Origin: Paludisphaera borealis
GTDB taxonomy: Bacteria; Planctomycetota; Planctomycetia; Isosphaerales; Isosphaeraceae
Direction of reading: 5' to 3'
NCBI RefSeq assembly: GCF_001956985.1
Contig: NZ_CP019082.1
Location: 7,006,001 to 7,070,000, forward strand
Length of the DNA stretch: 64,000 nucleotides
Below the pieces are notes generated by a model. It was not told where the DNA came from and ran no database searches. It saw only the letters and a list, made by a program, of their open reading frames with translations. Positions within the stretch are counted from its first letter, which is position 1; every line of letters begins with the position of its first letter. Of the stretch, positions 8,328-16,072 are shown in pieces. The translations under genes and the position numbers were made by a program.

Positions 8328-8648
8328 ATGGGCCAGATCAGCGACGAACTCATCAAGCGACTGGGCCGGGGCCGGAACCTGGCCGACGAGCATCGCCATG
8401 AGGCCGGCTCGATCCAGGCCGCTCTCGACGCTCTCAAGAACAGTGCGATCATCATTCGACTTTCTCCTGTGGTCGCCCTCGACCCACTGCACGTCGTCTA
8501 CGTGGCCCTCCAGAACGTCACGTCCGTCTTCGCCGGGCGGGTCAGCCGGTTCCCCGAGTTCAAACCCTATTACCAGTCGGCGGCCGAGGCCGAAAGTGAG
8601 CACATGCCGGGCGGCCAGGCGAGGAGTCGCCTTTCCCAGAGAAGGTGA
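8328..8648 (+). CDS. small hypothetical protein
   Basis: A 106-residue ORF starting MGQISDELIKRLGRGRNLAD, with a helical, moderately hydrophobic middle (SAIIIRLSPVVALDPLHVV). No family recognised. The last 25 residues overlap the convergent gene at 8570 and look out of character, so the true end may have been altered by a nearby rearrangement. Confidence 0.4.
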   Translation: MGQISDELIKRLGRGRNLADEHRHEAGSIQAALDALKNSAIIIRLSPVVALDPLHVVYVALQNVTSVFAGRVSRFPEFKPYYQSAAEAESEHMPGGQARSRLSQRR

Positions 8649-9241
8649 GCACGGTCCCCAACCTCGCCCAAGGTCACGAATACGCCGTCGGGCAAGTCGT
8701 CCATCTTTGCCTTGAAGGTCCGCTTCGAGCGGCCGGGGCCGACCCGCTCCGCATGAAGGCGTTCGTCGATCGAAGCCGCTGTGGGGCGTATCGTCCCGAG
8801 GTTGTTGGGATTCCCGGCAGCCCAGGCGTCAACGAAGGCGTTGTACGACTTCCGTCGGCACTCGAAGCAGGGTTGATGTCCGGCGGCCAGGCCTGTCGCC
8901 TCGTCGAGGAAGAAAAGCTCCGTGTAACGGTCCGGGGCCACGACGACCCGACGCCGCCCGTTGAACTCCAGGCGGCAGAGGAGCCACCGCTTGACCTGCC
9001 AGGGCTGATGGATCTGCCTACCGGCGTCGTGCAGCCGGCTCCGGTCGCCCATCATCGTGCCCCGCTCCGGGACAACGACGATCTCTCCGCGGATCGTCCC
9101 CGAGTCGTCCACCAGGCCCTTGGAGAGCACCTCGCCCAAGTCGCCGTAGGGGAAGCCCTCGCCGAACGTGCCGGCTTCGAGCGCCCGCAACAACTCGGTC
9201 CTTCGGTCGGGCCTCACCCTGGCCTCCAGGAGATAACGCAT
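8570..9241 (-). CDS. chimeric ORF: YciI/muconolactone-like N-terminus joined to a conserved accessory protein
   Basis: A 223-residue ORF that appears to join two unrelated proteins. Residues 1-51 (MRYLLEARVRPDRRTELLRA to KGLVDDSGTIR) resemble the start of a small dimeric alpha-beta barrel protein. From GEIVVVPERGTMMGDRSRLH onward the sequence matches, from memory, a conserved family with WQVKRWLLCRLEFNGR, YTELFFLDEATGLAAGHQP and CFECRRKSYNAF. The Cys-x-x-Cys of CFEC could bind metal. The join at about base 9088 is in frame. Either a deletion fused two genes or the fusion is a true new protein. Confidence 0.5.
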   Translation of the reverse strand: MRYLLEARVRPDRRTELLRALEAGTFGEGFPYGDLGEVLSKGLVDDSGTIRGEIVVVPERGTMMGDRSRLHDAGRQIHQPWQVKRWLLCRLEFNGRRRVVVAPDRYTELFFLDEATGLAAGHQPCFECRRKSYNAFVDAWAAGNPNNLGTIRPTAASIDERLHAERVGPGRSKRTFKAKMDDLPDGVFVTLGEVGDRAHLLWERRLLAWPPGMCSLSASAADW

Positions 9242-9300
9242 GCCGCCCCCCCCTCGTTCAAGAGCTTGGACTCCGAGTCATTATAGGGGAGCGACTCGAC

Positions 9301-9774
9301 TTATCGTCCGACCGACCCATGGCCCGCCCCCTCCCTCTCGATCCGTTCACGGATGAACGCCGAATAGGCGTCCTTCATCGGCAATTCGGAGTCATGGGAG
9401 ATCCGCCGACGCCGGGCGACCACTCGCTCCCCGGTCACGGGGTTCTCGCCGGGTCGCTCGAACTCCTCGGCTACCATGACCCAGCCCGCCTCACCCGGCC
9501 ACCAGAGCCCCGAGACTTCCTCGGCCTTGAGACGACGGCGTCATCGCAGGTTCGAGGTGCCCGGCGAACGGAGGACGACTCTCCCGGCGTACCGATACGG
9601 CGACGACACGAGCGTCGAGCCGCTCATCCTCCGCAAGATTTCTTTCAAGGCGTCCGGGAGCCCGACGTCGAACTTGGTCGGGAGTATCGACTCGACTTGA
9701 ACCTCTACTACGAGGATCGGCCCAATCGGTTCCCTCCACGCCGCCCGACGAGTAGGATGCCGTGAGGTATGCAC
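9301..9774 (-). pseudogene. unidentified gene with one in-frame TGA
   Basis: From a possible GTG at 9774 the frame reads PIGPILVVEVQVESILPTKF, then LPDALKEILRRMSGSTLV, meets TGA at 9543-9541, and continues without frame change as RRRLKAEEVSGLWWPGEAGW and VMVAEEFERPGENPVTGERV to TAA at 9303-9301. Both parts look like genuine coding sequence of one protein of about 157 residues. The family is unknown. The TGA follows CGA and may have arisen from TGG or CGA. Divergent from the gene at 9769, with which its 5' end overlaps, so the true start may be a little later. Confidence 0.5.
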
Positions 9775-10710
9775 GACCAAGCCGGGGGAAACACCATGCG
9801 ACCTTCGCCTAACTTCCTCGCCCTCATCCTCCTCTCGTCCCCGCTCCACGCCCACGCCCAGGACCGGGACGCCAAGGTCCGCAACGACCGCCAGGCGTTC
9901 GGGGCGTCGAGGGATTGGATCTATAATGACCTGGATGAGGGACTCTGGGCCGCCAAGGGATCGAACAAGCCGCTGCTGGTCGTCTTCCGCCGATCCGACT
10001 GGCAATCCATTACGGAGACGGGCTTGAACACCGACGACACGACCTGGACTTTCGCCCCCGGCCCGACCCCGAATACGGTCCGGGCCTCGGAGGGCAAGAT
10101 CCTCACCGCCCCGGGAGGCTGGATTCTCCTGCCGCCCGGGGACGCCGGACTGACCCGCCGGGTCAAGGCCGCCGGCGACCACTGGATCGTCCGGGAGAAG
10201 GTGGGCCGGAGGATGTTCTCACGGGGAGTCTGGGCGGCGTCGGCGACCATCGACCGGATTCGGGCCGAACTGGAGGCCGAGCGGTCCACCGAGGGCTACG
10301 CAAAGAAGCAGGAGGCCGCCGCCCGGCGTCGTGGAACGGCCCAGGCCGAGTACGTCGAGGACTTCCACGGTGCGGTGTTGGCGTTCCTGGCATTCCATTC
10401 GAGCCACGCCGAACTCGCCGGACGGCTGGCAAGAGCCGTCGCCGATCACGCCACGCCGGTCGGGAGCGGCACGGTCGCCAGGACGAAGCGAATCCCCGTC
10501 GAGCAGAGGGCCGAGGCCGCCGTCGTCGCCTGGATGCGTCATCAGACGACCGGCTACGACGGGATGACGATCCCGAAGGCCAAGGGCGAGCGGCGGGAGG
10601 TCCGCAGGATGCTGGCACGGCGATCGCAGGAGTTGTTGCAGCGGTATCGCCACGGGGAGCCGATCGGGGATGATTGTCCTCTGAGGCGGGCGTTGGCGGT
10701 CGAGGACTGA
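9769..10710 (+). CDS. chimeric ORF: thioredoxin-like secreted N-terminus joined to DUF2293
   Basis: A 313-residue ORF. Residues 1-32 form a signal peptide (FLALILLSSPLHAHAQ), and residues to about 75 (DWIYNDLDEGLWAAKGSNKP then LLVVFR) match the start of a secreted thioredoxin-like family in which a CxxC motif should follow; it does not. Instead the frame runs into DUF2293: WILLPPGDAGLTRRVKAAGD, then VREKVGRRMFSRGVW, VGSGTVARTKRIPVEQRAEA and AVVAWMRHQTTGYD, ending CPLRRALAVED. DUF2293 proteins are normally cytoplasmic, so the fused signal peptide is odd. A start inside the DUF2293 part is possible if expressed. Confidence 0.6.
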   Translation: MHDQAGGNTMRPSPNFLALILLSSPLHAHAQDRDAKVRNDRQAFGASRDWIYNDLDEGLWAAKGSNKPLLVVFRRSDWQSITETGLNTDDTTWTFAPGPTPNTVRASEGKILTAPGGWILLPPGDAGLTRRVKAAGDHWIVREKVGRRMFSRGVWAASATIDRIRAELEAERSTEGYAKKQEAAARRRGTAQAEYVEDFHGAVLAFLAFHSSHAELAGRLARAVADHATPVGSGTVARTKRIPVEQRAEAAVVAWMRHQTTGYDGMTIPKAKGERREVRRMLARRSQELLQRYRHGEPIGDDCPLRRALAVED

Positions 10711-10741
10711 GGCGGGATCATCGTGGGTGGGAGGGGCGGCG

Positions 10742-11108
10742 ATGGCGGGCGAGCATTTCTTGGATCGGATACTCCACGGGCCGGCCCCGCGGGTGAGGTC
10801 ACGGCCCGGTCCCTGTTCGGAGGGCACGGGCTCTACTGGGGGGGACGATCTTCGGCGTCCTGTTCCGGGGCCGGCTCTACCTGAAGGTGGACGAGCAGTC
10901 GAAGTACGACTACGAATCCAGGGGCATGGAGCCGTTCCGCCCGAACGAGCGGCGGGCGCTCAAGTCCTATTGCGAGGTGCCGCCGGACGTCCTCGCCGCC
11001 CCCGATGCCCTGTCGTCCTGGGGCGAGGAGGCTGTCCGGGCCATCCTGGTTCGCCGACGTGGGCCTCGGAGGAGGCGGGAACCCGTTAACCATGGGTCAG
11101 GAGGGTGA
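10742..11108 (+). pseudogene. TfoX N-terminal domain protein, frameshifted
   Basis: The product must be read in three frames. It starts MAGEHFLDRILHGPAP, shifts near 10790 to EVTARSLFGGHGLYWGG, then after a G7 run (10838-10844) to TIFGVLFRGRLYLKVDEQSK and SYCEVPPDVLAAPDALSSWG. This is a TfoX N-terminal domain (FGGxGLY, LYLKVDE, YxEVP). Adding one G to the G7 run restores the second junction. As written it is not translatable into one protein. The end overlaps the start of the next gene. Confidence 0.7.
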
Positions 11109-11641
11109 TGGCGATGGCAAGACCCAAGCGACCGACGGCGAGACGATCCAACCCGACCGACCGGAATGACGTGCGCCTCTACACGCTGGAGGTCTTCCTC
11201 CTCAGCGGCCCGATCGCCGAGAAGTTCGTCGAGAAGAATCCGGTCGTCTCCCGCACCATCCAGATCCGGGGCGACCAAACGCTTGAGGACTTGCACAACG
11301 CCATCTTCGACGCCTTCGGCCGCTTCGACCACCACATGTACGAGTTCCAATTCGGCGAGGGGCCGATGGACCCGAAGGCCCCCCGGTACTCCTTGCCGGA
11401 AGCCTTCGAGGCGGACATGAGCGAGGAGGACCCACCGGCCGGCAGGGTGGACCGGACCCGCATCGACTCGCTGGGTCTGGAGGTGGGCCGCAGCTTCGGC
11501 TACTGGTTCGACTTCGGCGACGACTGGTGGCACCAGATCGACGTCGAGGCGATTGAGGACGAGGTCCCCGTCGGCAAGTTCCCGAAGGTGACCAAGCGGG
11601 TCGGGAAGAGCCCGCCACAGTATCTGGAGGAAGACGATTAG
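11105..11641 (+). CDS. plasmid pRiA4b ORF-3 family protein
   Basis: A 178-residue protein of the pRiA4b ORF-3-like (PRiA4_ORF3) family, common on plasmids, IS1096-type elements and islands; molecular role unknown. Family marks are VYTLEVFLL-like strand (LYTLEVFLLSGPI), the segment TIQIRGDQTLEDLHNAIFDA, FGRFDHHMYEFQFGEG and the acidic-aromatic FGYWFDFGDDWWHQIDV. It appears intact and ends with TAG in EEDD. The start could be either of the ATGs at 11108 or 11114; no strong ribosome-binding site distinguishes them. Confidence 0.88.
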   Translation: MMAMARPKRPTARRSNPTDRNDVRLYTLEVFLLSGPIAEKFVEKNPVVSRTIQIRGDQTLEDLHNAIFDAFGRFDHHMYEFQFGEGPMDPKAPRYSLPEAFEADMSEEDPPAGRVDRTRIDSLGLEVGRSFGYWFDFGDDWWHQIDVEAIEDEVPVGKFPKVTKRVGKSPPQYLEEDD

Positions 11642-11678
11642 GGGGCGGATCGGGCAAACTTGCCGGGGGCAAGTCATC

Positions 11679-12362
11679 GTGGCCGAAGAGGAGAAACTCA
11701 AGCTCGGCAAGGGCGTGGCTTTCGTCAAGAGCCGCCTGAAGCGGCTTCCCCACTGCGACGAGACCTAGGAGGCCGACTTCCAGGCGTTGCCCAAGCCGAT
11801 CATGCGATCCGAGACGCACTACCTCGGGATGGTCGTCGCCAAGAATAACGGCATGCTCCTGGCCGACATGACGGTCCACGGGAGGCCATCGGTCAACGAC
11901 CTCGCCACGCTCCTGGCCCACGCCATGAAGCGACCGCTCGACGGGGACGCCCGTCGTCCCAGGCTCGTCCGGCTACGGGGCCACCGCCAATGGCGGGGCT
12001 TGTTCCCGGTGCTCAAGGAACTCGGCATCGACGTCTCGGTCGAGCGGAAACTCCCCGGCGTCGAGAGGGCCTACCGGGATCATCTCCGTCGATTGCGGGA
12101 CGACCAGAGGGCCGGCATGATCAAGCCGTCTGCCGCTCAGGCGAAGGTCGAGGCGATGTTCCCGGCCGTCGCCAGGTAGGTTGGCGGTTACGGATACATC
12201 GATATCGGCGACTAGGAGGGCTTCGGGTTCGTGGTCCGGGCGATCGGCTACGGCGGCCTCGACTTCGAGGACGACCGGCCCGACACGCTCGCCGAGGCGT
12301 TGGCCGCCCTGGAGGCGGGGCTGGCACGGTGGTTCGAGGAGCAAGGTGAAGGAGTCGACTGA
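11679..12362 (+). pseudogene. conserved hypothetical with three in-frame amber codons
   Basis: From GTG 11679 to TGA 12360-12362 one frame stays open over 228 codons except for TAG at 11766, 12177 and 12213. All segments look like one protein: KLGKGVAFVKSRLKRLPHCD, ADFQALPKPIMRSETHYLGM, LLAHAMKRPLDGDARRPRLV, FPVLKELGIDVSVERKLPGV, YGYIDIGD then EGFGFVVRAIGYGGLDF. The layout recalls DUF6930-type proteins, tentatively. The first amber follows GAC GAG ACC, where Trp would fit; the third lies in GD*EGFGF, where Gln or Trp would fit. No indel is needed. The neighbouring pRiA4b ORF-3 gene uses TAG as a real stop, so a decayed gene is the simplest reading. Confidence 0.55.
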
Positions 12363-12561
12363 GCGGTATATATAGCAGGGGCTCAACCTGCTGGATGAAC
12401 GTCCTTCCCCCGAACCTCAAAGCCGTTCAGCATGTCCGCTTCGCAGGCGGGCGGAACAAGGCCGTTCCCGCTCGTACTCCGTGTCCCAACGTCGTTCGTG
12501 AAAGTGAGGAGGTGTGCCATGCGCCCCGAGTTCTCCGAAGACGGCTGCTCCTTTCGAGGTG

Positions 12562-12740
12562 ATGTCCAAGCGCCGCCGGGGGTATCCTGAGCGAAGCCCA
12601 CGTCAAGCGGGGCCGCCGGGTCGTACACGGCGACAAGGAACTCCACGAGAAGCTCGGCCGCAACGACCCATGCCCCTGCGGCAGCGGGCGGTTGTTCAAG
12701 AAGTGCTGCCGTAATTCGGGTTTCTTTCGACGGCGTTGAA
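12562..12740 (+). pseudogene. SEC-C motif small protein, frameshifted
   Basis: MSKRRRG starts at ATG 12562, then in the +1 frame after a G5 run (12578-12582) [20 protein letters not shown] leads to [19 protein letters not shown]. The last part is a SEC-C zinc-binding motif (Cys-Pro-Cys-Gly-Ser-Gly, then Lys-Lys-Cys-Cys) as in the SecA tail. Removing one G gives a continuous protein of about 58 residues. The 200 bases before it (12363-12561) show no gene. Confidence 0.55.
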
Positions 12741-12833
12741 AGAGACCATTACGAGCGGTAGGCGCTTTGGCGAACCGGCATCCGACGGTGCCGGGTCGTC
12801 CCGCCGGGCCGAGCGTCTACCAGGACTACCGCC

Positions 12834-13751
12834 ATGCTACTCGTCCTCTGCCGTGACCCGCTGGAGCACTCCCGCCCCGACCGGGCGTTCGAGGCCGAGG
12901 TCGCCGCCATCGATCGGCTGGGCCTGCCTTACGTCCTCGTCGACCACGACGCCTTGGTTCGGGGCGGCGACTCCGCTCGGGCCGTGCGACGGGTGTCCGA
13001 ACAGCCCGAGACGGTCCTCGCCGTTTACCGGGGATGGATGGTGACGCCGCTTCAGTACCGGGTCCTCTATGACGCCCTGGCCGCCAAGGGCATCCGCCTG
13101 ATCAACAGCCCGGAGCAGTACAGCCACGCTCACCACCTGCCCGAGAATTACCCGGTGATCGAGGGGCGCACACCACGATCCGTATGGCTGGTGGGGGACT
13201 TGGGCATCGACCGCATCATGGAGGCCCTGGTCCCGTTCGGGGACGCCCCCGTGATCGTCAAAGACTTCGTGAAGAGCCGGAAGCACGAGTGGGCCGAGGC
13301 GTGCGACATCCCCTCGGCCTTGGATCGCAGCGCAGTCGAGCGGGTCGTCGGGCGATTCCTCGAACTCCAGGCCGAGTATTTCGCCGAGGGCTTGGACTTC
13401 CGGGAGTACGTCGACTTCGAGCCGATCGGCGTCCACCCGAAGAGCCGGATGCCGATCACGGAGGAGTACCGCATCTTCTGGCTCGATGGGGAGCCGCTCT
13501 TTTGATCGCCCTACTGGGATGGGGGCGGTTACGGGGGCGCCGAGCCGTCGATCGAAGAGTTCGCCGAAGTCGCCACCGCCGTGCGGAGCCGATTCTTCAC
13601 GTTGGACGTGGCCAGGCGGCGTGAGGGCGACTAGATGATCGTAGAGCTAGGGGACGGCCAGGTGTCGGGGTTGCCGAGGGCATCGGACGCCGATCGGTAC
13701 TACGAGGCATTGAGAGACCACTGGCCCGGCTTGACGAGGCCGCATCGATGA
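12834..13751 (+). pseudogene. ATP-grasp domain protein with two in-frame stops
   Basis: One frame covers 305 codons from ATG 12834 to TGA 13749-13751, broken by TGA at 13503 and TAG at 13632. The first 223 residues contain APVIVKDFVKSRKHEWAEAC (nucleotide-binding lysines) and GLDFREYVDFEPIGVHP. After the first stop, SPYWDGGGYGGAEPSIEEFA leads to DVARRREGD, then after the second stop MIVELGDGQVSGLP. The C-terminal motif is the metal-binding end of an ATP-grasp fold, so the 223-residue ORF alone lacks essential residues. Homologues, from memory, have Trp before MIVELGDGQ, suggesting TGG to TAG. Confidence 0.7.
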
Positions 13752-13905
13752 AGGCGACGTACGACTGCGGGGCTGTCATGGCGGCCTTGCCGCTTGGAGA
13801 CCTCCGAGGCCACAAAGAACGAGGGGCCGATGGACGCAGGGACAGCCAAGCTAGAACTCGGGCACGAACCACCCCGCCGTCGGCGTCACTATCGATCGGT
13901 GTTTT

Positions 13906-16071
13906 ATGATGGATCAACTCGCCGAGTCCGCCGCAGGGGTCGACGATAACGATCAGCCCGAACCGGGCGACGCCGACGGTTTCATCGAGCGGGGCGTCGC
14001 CCGTCTGGACGGGCGGGAACCGGGCCTGGCCGTCGAGGACTTCGACGCCGCCGTCCGCCTCGACCCGGCCGACTCGAAAGCTTACTTCAACCGAGGCAGG
14101 GCCCGGCTGGCCCTGGGCGATTACGCCCTGGCGATCCGGGACTTCGACGAGGCGCTTCGGCTGGCGCCCGAGAACGCCTACGCCCTCTCTTTTCGGGCGG
14201 CCGCCCGCCATCACCAGGGCGACGATTCCGGGGCCTTCGCCGATTACGATCGGGCCATCGCCCTCAGCCCGGGGGCGGCCTCGCTTTACTGCGGCCGAGG
14301 CGCCTTGCTGCACTCCCTGGAGGATTACCGGGCCGCCGTCGCCGACTATACCAGGGCCATCGCCCTCGAGCCGAACGCCGCCGAAGCCTATCGCAGCCGG
14401 GGCCTGGCCCGGTACGCCGATGACGACTGGACGGCGGCGATCGCCGACTTCTCCGAGGCGATCCGGCTCCGACCCGAAGACGCCCGCATCTACCTGCACC
14501 GGGCCTATGCCCGGCAGGCCGCCGAGGACGACGAGGGCACCCTCGCCGACTACGGCGAAGCCCTCCGGCTCGACCCGAAGCTCGCCGATGCATACCGGGG
14601 CCGTGCCGGAATTCTGGAGGCGCTGGGCCGGGACGAGGAAGCCGACGCCGACCACGAAAAGGCCGAGCGGCTTGATGACGAGAAACCTTCAGGAGAGGAC
14701 GCCATGACCGAGCGCACGGCCCAGATCGATGTCTTGATCCGGTCCCACTTCGAGCCGACGCCGTCTGGCGACCTGACGATCACCGAGCGAGTGTTCCCCC
14801 ACCGGGTCCGGGCCGACTTGCAGAGGGCCGTCGATCGGGCCTTCGGCGGCGAGACGACCGTCTCGTTCTTCTGCGGCGTCCGCAAGCGGTACAACCACGA
14901 GGGGATCGGCTTCAACGACCTGTTGATCAAGGACCGCAACGAGCCGGCTGTTCTGGTGCCTCCCATGTACGAGGAGGTCGACGTCGGCGGCGACGAGCCG
15001 GTCCGATGCCTGAAGAACGGCCTGTGGCTTCTCGAAGCCGACGGGGTGCGGTTCGCCGTCTTCCTGGAGCAGCACTCCCACTTCGGGCGCATGGAGCGGC
15101 TGCGGATCCAAGTGGCCACGACCAACGACCCGCCGGGCTTCCAGGTCGCCCAGGGCTTCTTCCGGAGACTGGAGGAAGCGGTCCAGTGCGCCGAGTCGTA
15201 CCGGGGCAAGATCCTCTCGCTGGAGGCCGACGAGCACTACACCGGCCGGTCGTCGGGCGTCCGGGTCCACAAGCTGGCCCACGTCGAGCGGGATCAAGTC
15301 ATCCTGCCGGCCCGGACGCTCGACCTTCTGGAGCGGAACGTGATCCGGTTCGTCGGCCTGCGGCCCCGACTCAACGGGCTCGGCCTTGCGACCAAGAAGG
15401 GGCTGCTGTTCTACGGGCCGCCGGGTACAGGCAAGACGCACACGATCCACTACCTGGCCGCCGCCCTGCCGGGGCACACCACGTTGCTGATCACCGCCGA
15501 GCAGGTCGGGCTGCTGGACGAGTACATGACGCTCGCCCGCCTGCTCCAGCCGAGCGTCGTGGTGATCGAGGACGTGGACCTGATCGCCAGGGACCGCACG
15601 ACGATGGACAGTCCGTGCGAGGAGGTCCTGCTCAACAAGCTCCTGAACGAGATGGACGGGCTGCGGCCCGACGCCGAGATCCTCTTCGTCTTGACGACCA
15701 ACCGGCCCGAGGCACTGGAGTCGGCCCTGGCGTCCAGGCCGGGGCGGGTGGACCAGGTGATCGAGTTCCCGCTGCCCGACGAAGCGGGCCGGGCGAAGCT
15801 GGTGCGGCTCTACGCCAGGGGCATGGAGGTGCCCGAGGACGTGCTCCGGGCGTCGGTGAAACGGACGGAGGGGGTGAGCGCCTCGTTCATCAAGGAGTTG
15901 ATGCGACGGTCCGCCCAATTCCACTTGGAACGGGATGGCTCGGGGTCGCTCGCCCTGGAGGACGTCGAGTCGGCCCTGGACGAACTCCTCTTCAGCGGCG
16001 GCACCCTGAACCGGAAGCTCCTGGGCGGGTTTCTCGGCGAGCCAGGAGCCTCTTGCAGTCCAGGAGCTTGA
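13906..16071 (+). CDS. TPR-repeat / AAA+ ATPase fusion
   Basis: A 721-residue cytoplasmic protein. Residues about 25-255 form seven tetratricopeptide repeats of 34 residues, each with an AxxxRGxAR and DFDxAIxLDPxxA pattern, a protein-interaction scaffold. A middle region (TERTAQIDVLIRSHFEPTPS) follows. The AAA+ core has Walker A GPPGTGKTH near residue 504, Walker B VVVIEDVDLIA near 551, sensor 1 TTNRPE near 598 and an arginine-finger region SRPGRVD near 610, plus a C-terminal lid. The AAA domain resembles FtsH/Vps4-type single-ring ATPases but there is no protease domain. Intact, the largest gene in the island; convergent with a PcfJ-like gene 2 bases away. Confidence 0.85.
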   Translation: MMDQLAESAAGVDDNDQPEPGDADGFIERGVARLDGREPGLAVEDFDAAVRLDPADSKAYFNRGRARLALGDYALAIRDFDEALRLAPENAYALSFRAAARHHQGDDSGAFADYDRAIALSPGAASLYCGRGALLHSLEDYRAAVADYTRAIALEPNAAEAYRSRGLARYADDDWTAAIADFSEAIRLRPEDARIYLHRAYARQAAEDDEGTLADYGEALRLDPKLADAYRGRAGILEALGRDEEADADHEKAERLDDEKPSGEDAMTERTAQIDVLIRSHFEPTPSGDLTITERVFPHRVRADLQRAVDRAFGGETTVSFFCGVRKRYNHEGIGFNDLLIKDRNEPAVLVPPMYEEVDVGGDEPVRCLKNGLWLLEADGVRFAVFLEQHSHFGRMERLRIQVATTNDPPGFQVAQGFFRRLEEAVQCAESYRGKILSLEADEHYTGRSSGVRVHKLAHVERDQVILPARTLDLLERNVIRFVGLRPRLNGLGLATKKGLLFYGPPGTGKTHTIHYLAAALPGHTTLLITAEQVGLLDEYMTLARLLQPSVVVIEDVDLIARDRTTMDSPCEEVLLNKLLNEMDGLRPDAEILFVLTTNRPEALESALASRPGRVDQVIEFPLPDEAGRAKLVRLYARGMEVPEDVLRASVKRTEGVSASFIKELMRRSAQFHLERDGSGSLALEDVESALDELLFSGGTLNRKLLGGFLGEPGASCSPGA

Positions 16072-16072
16072 G

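Noticed and set aside
9541-13634. Stop-codon reassignment (TAG/TGA to Trp) for the island
   Set aside because: Intact island genes (VOC, kptA, pRiA4b ORF-3) end in TAG and others in TGA, and frameshifts and deletions nearby show ordinary decay.
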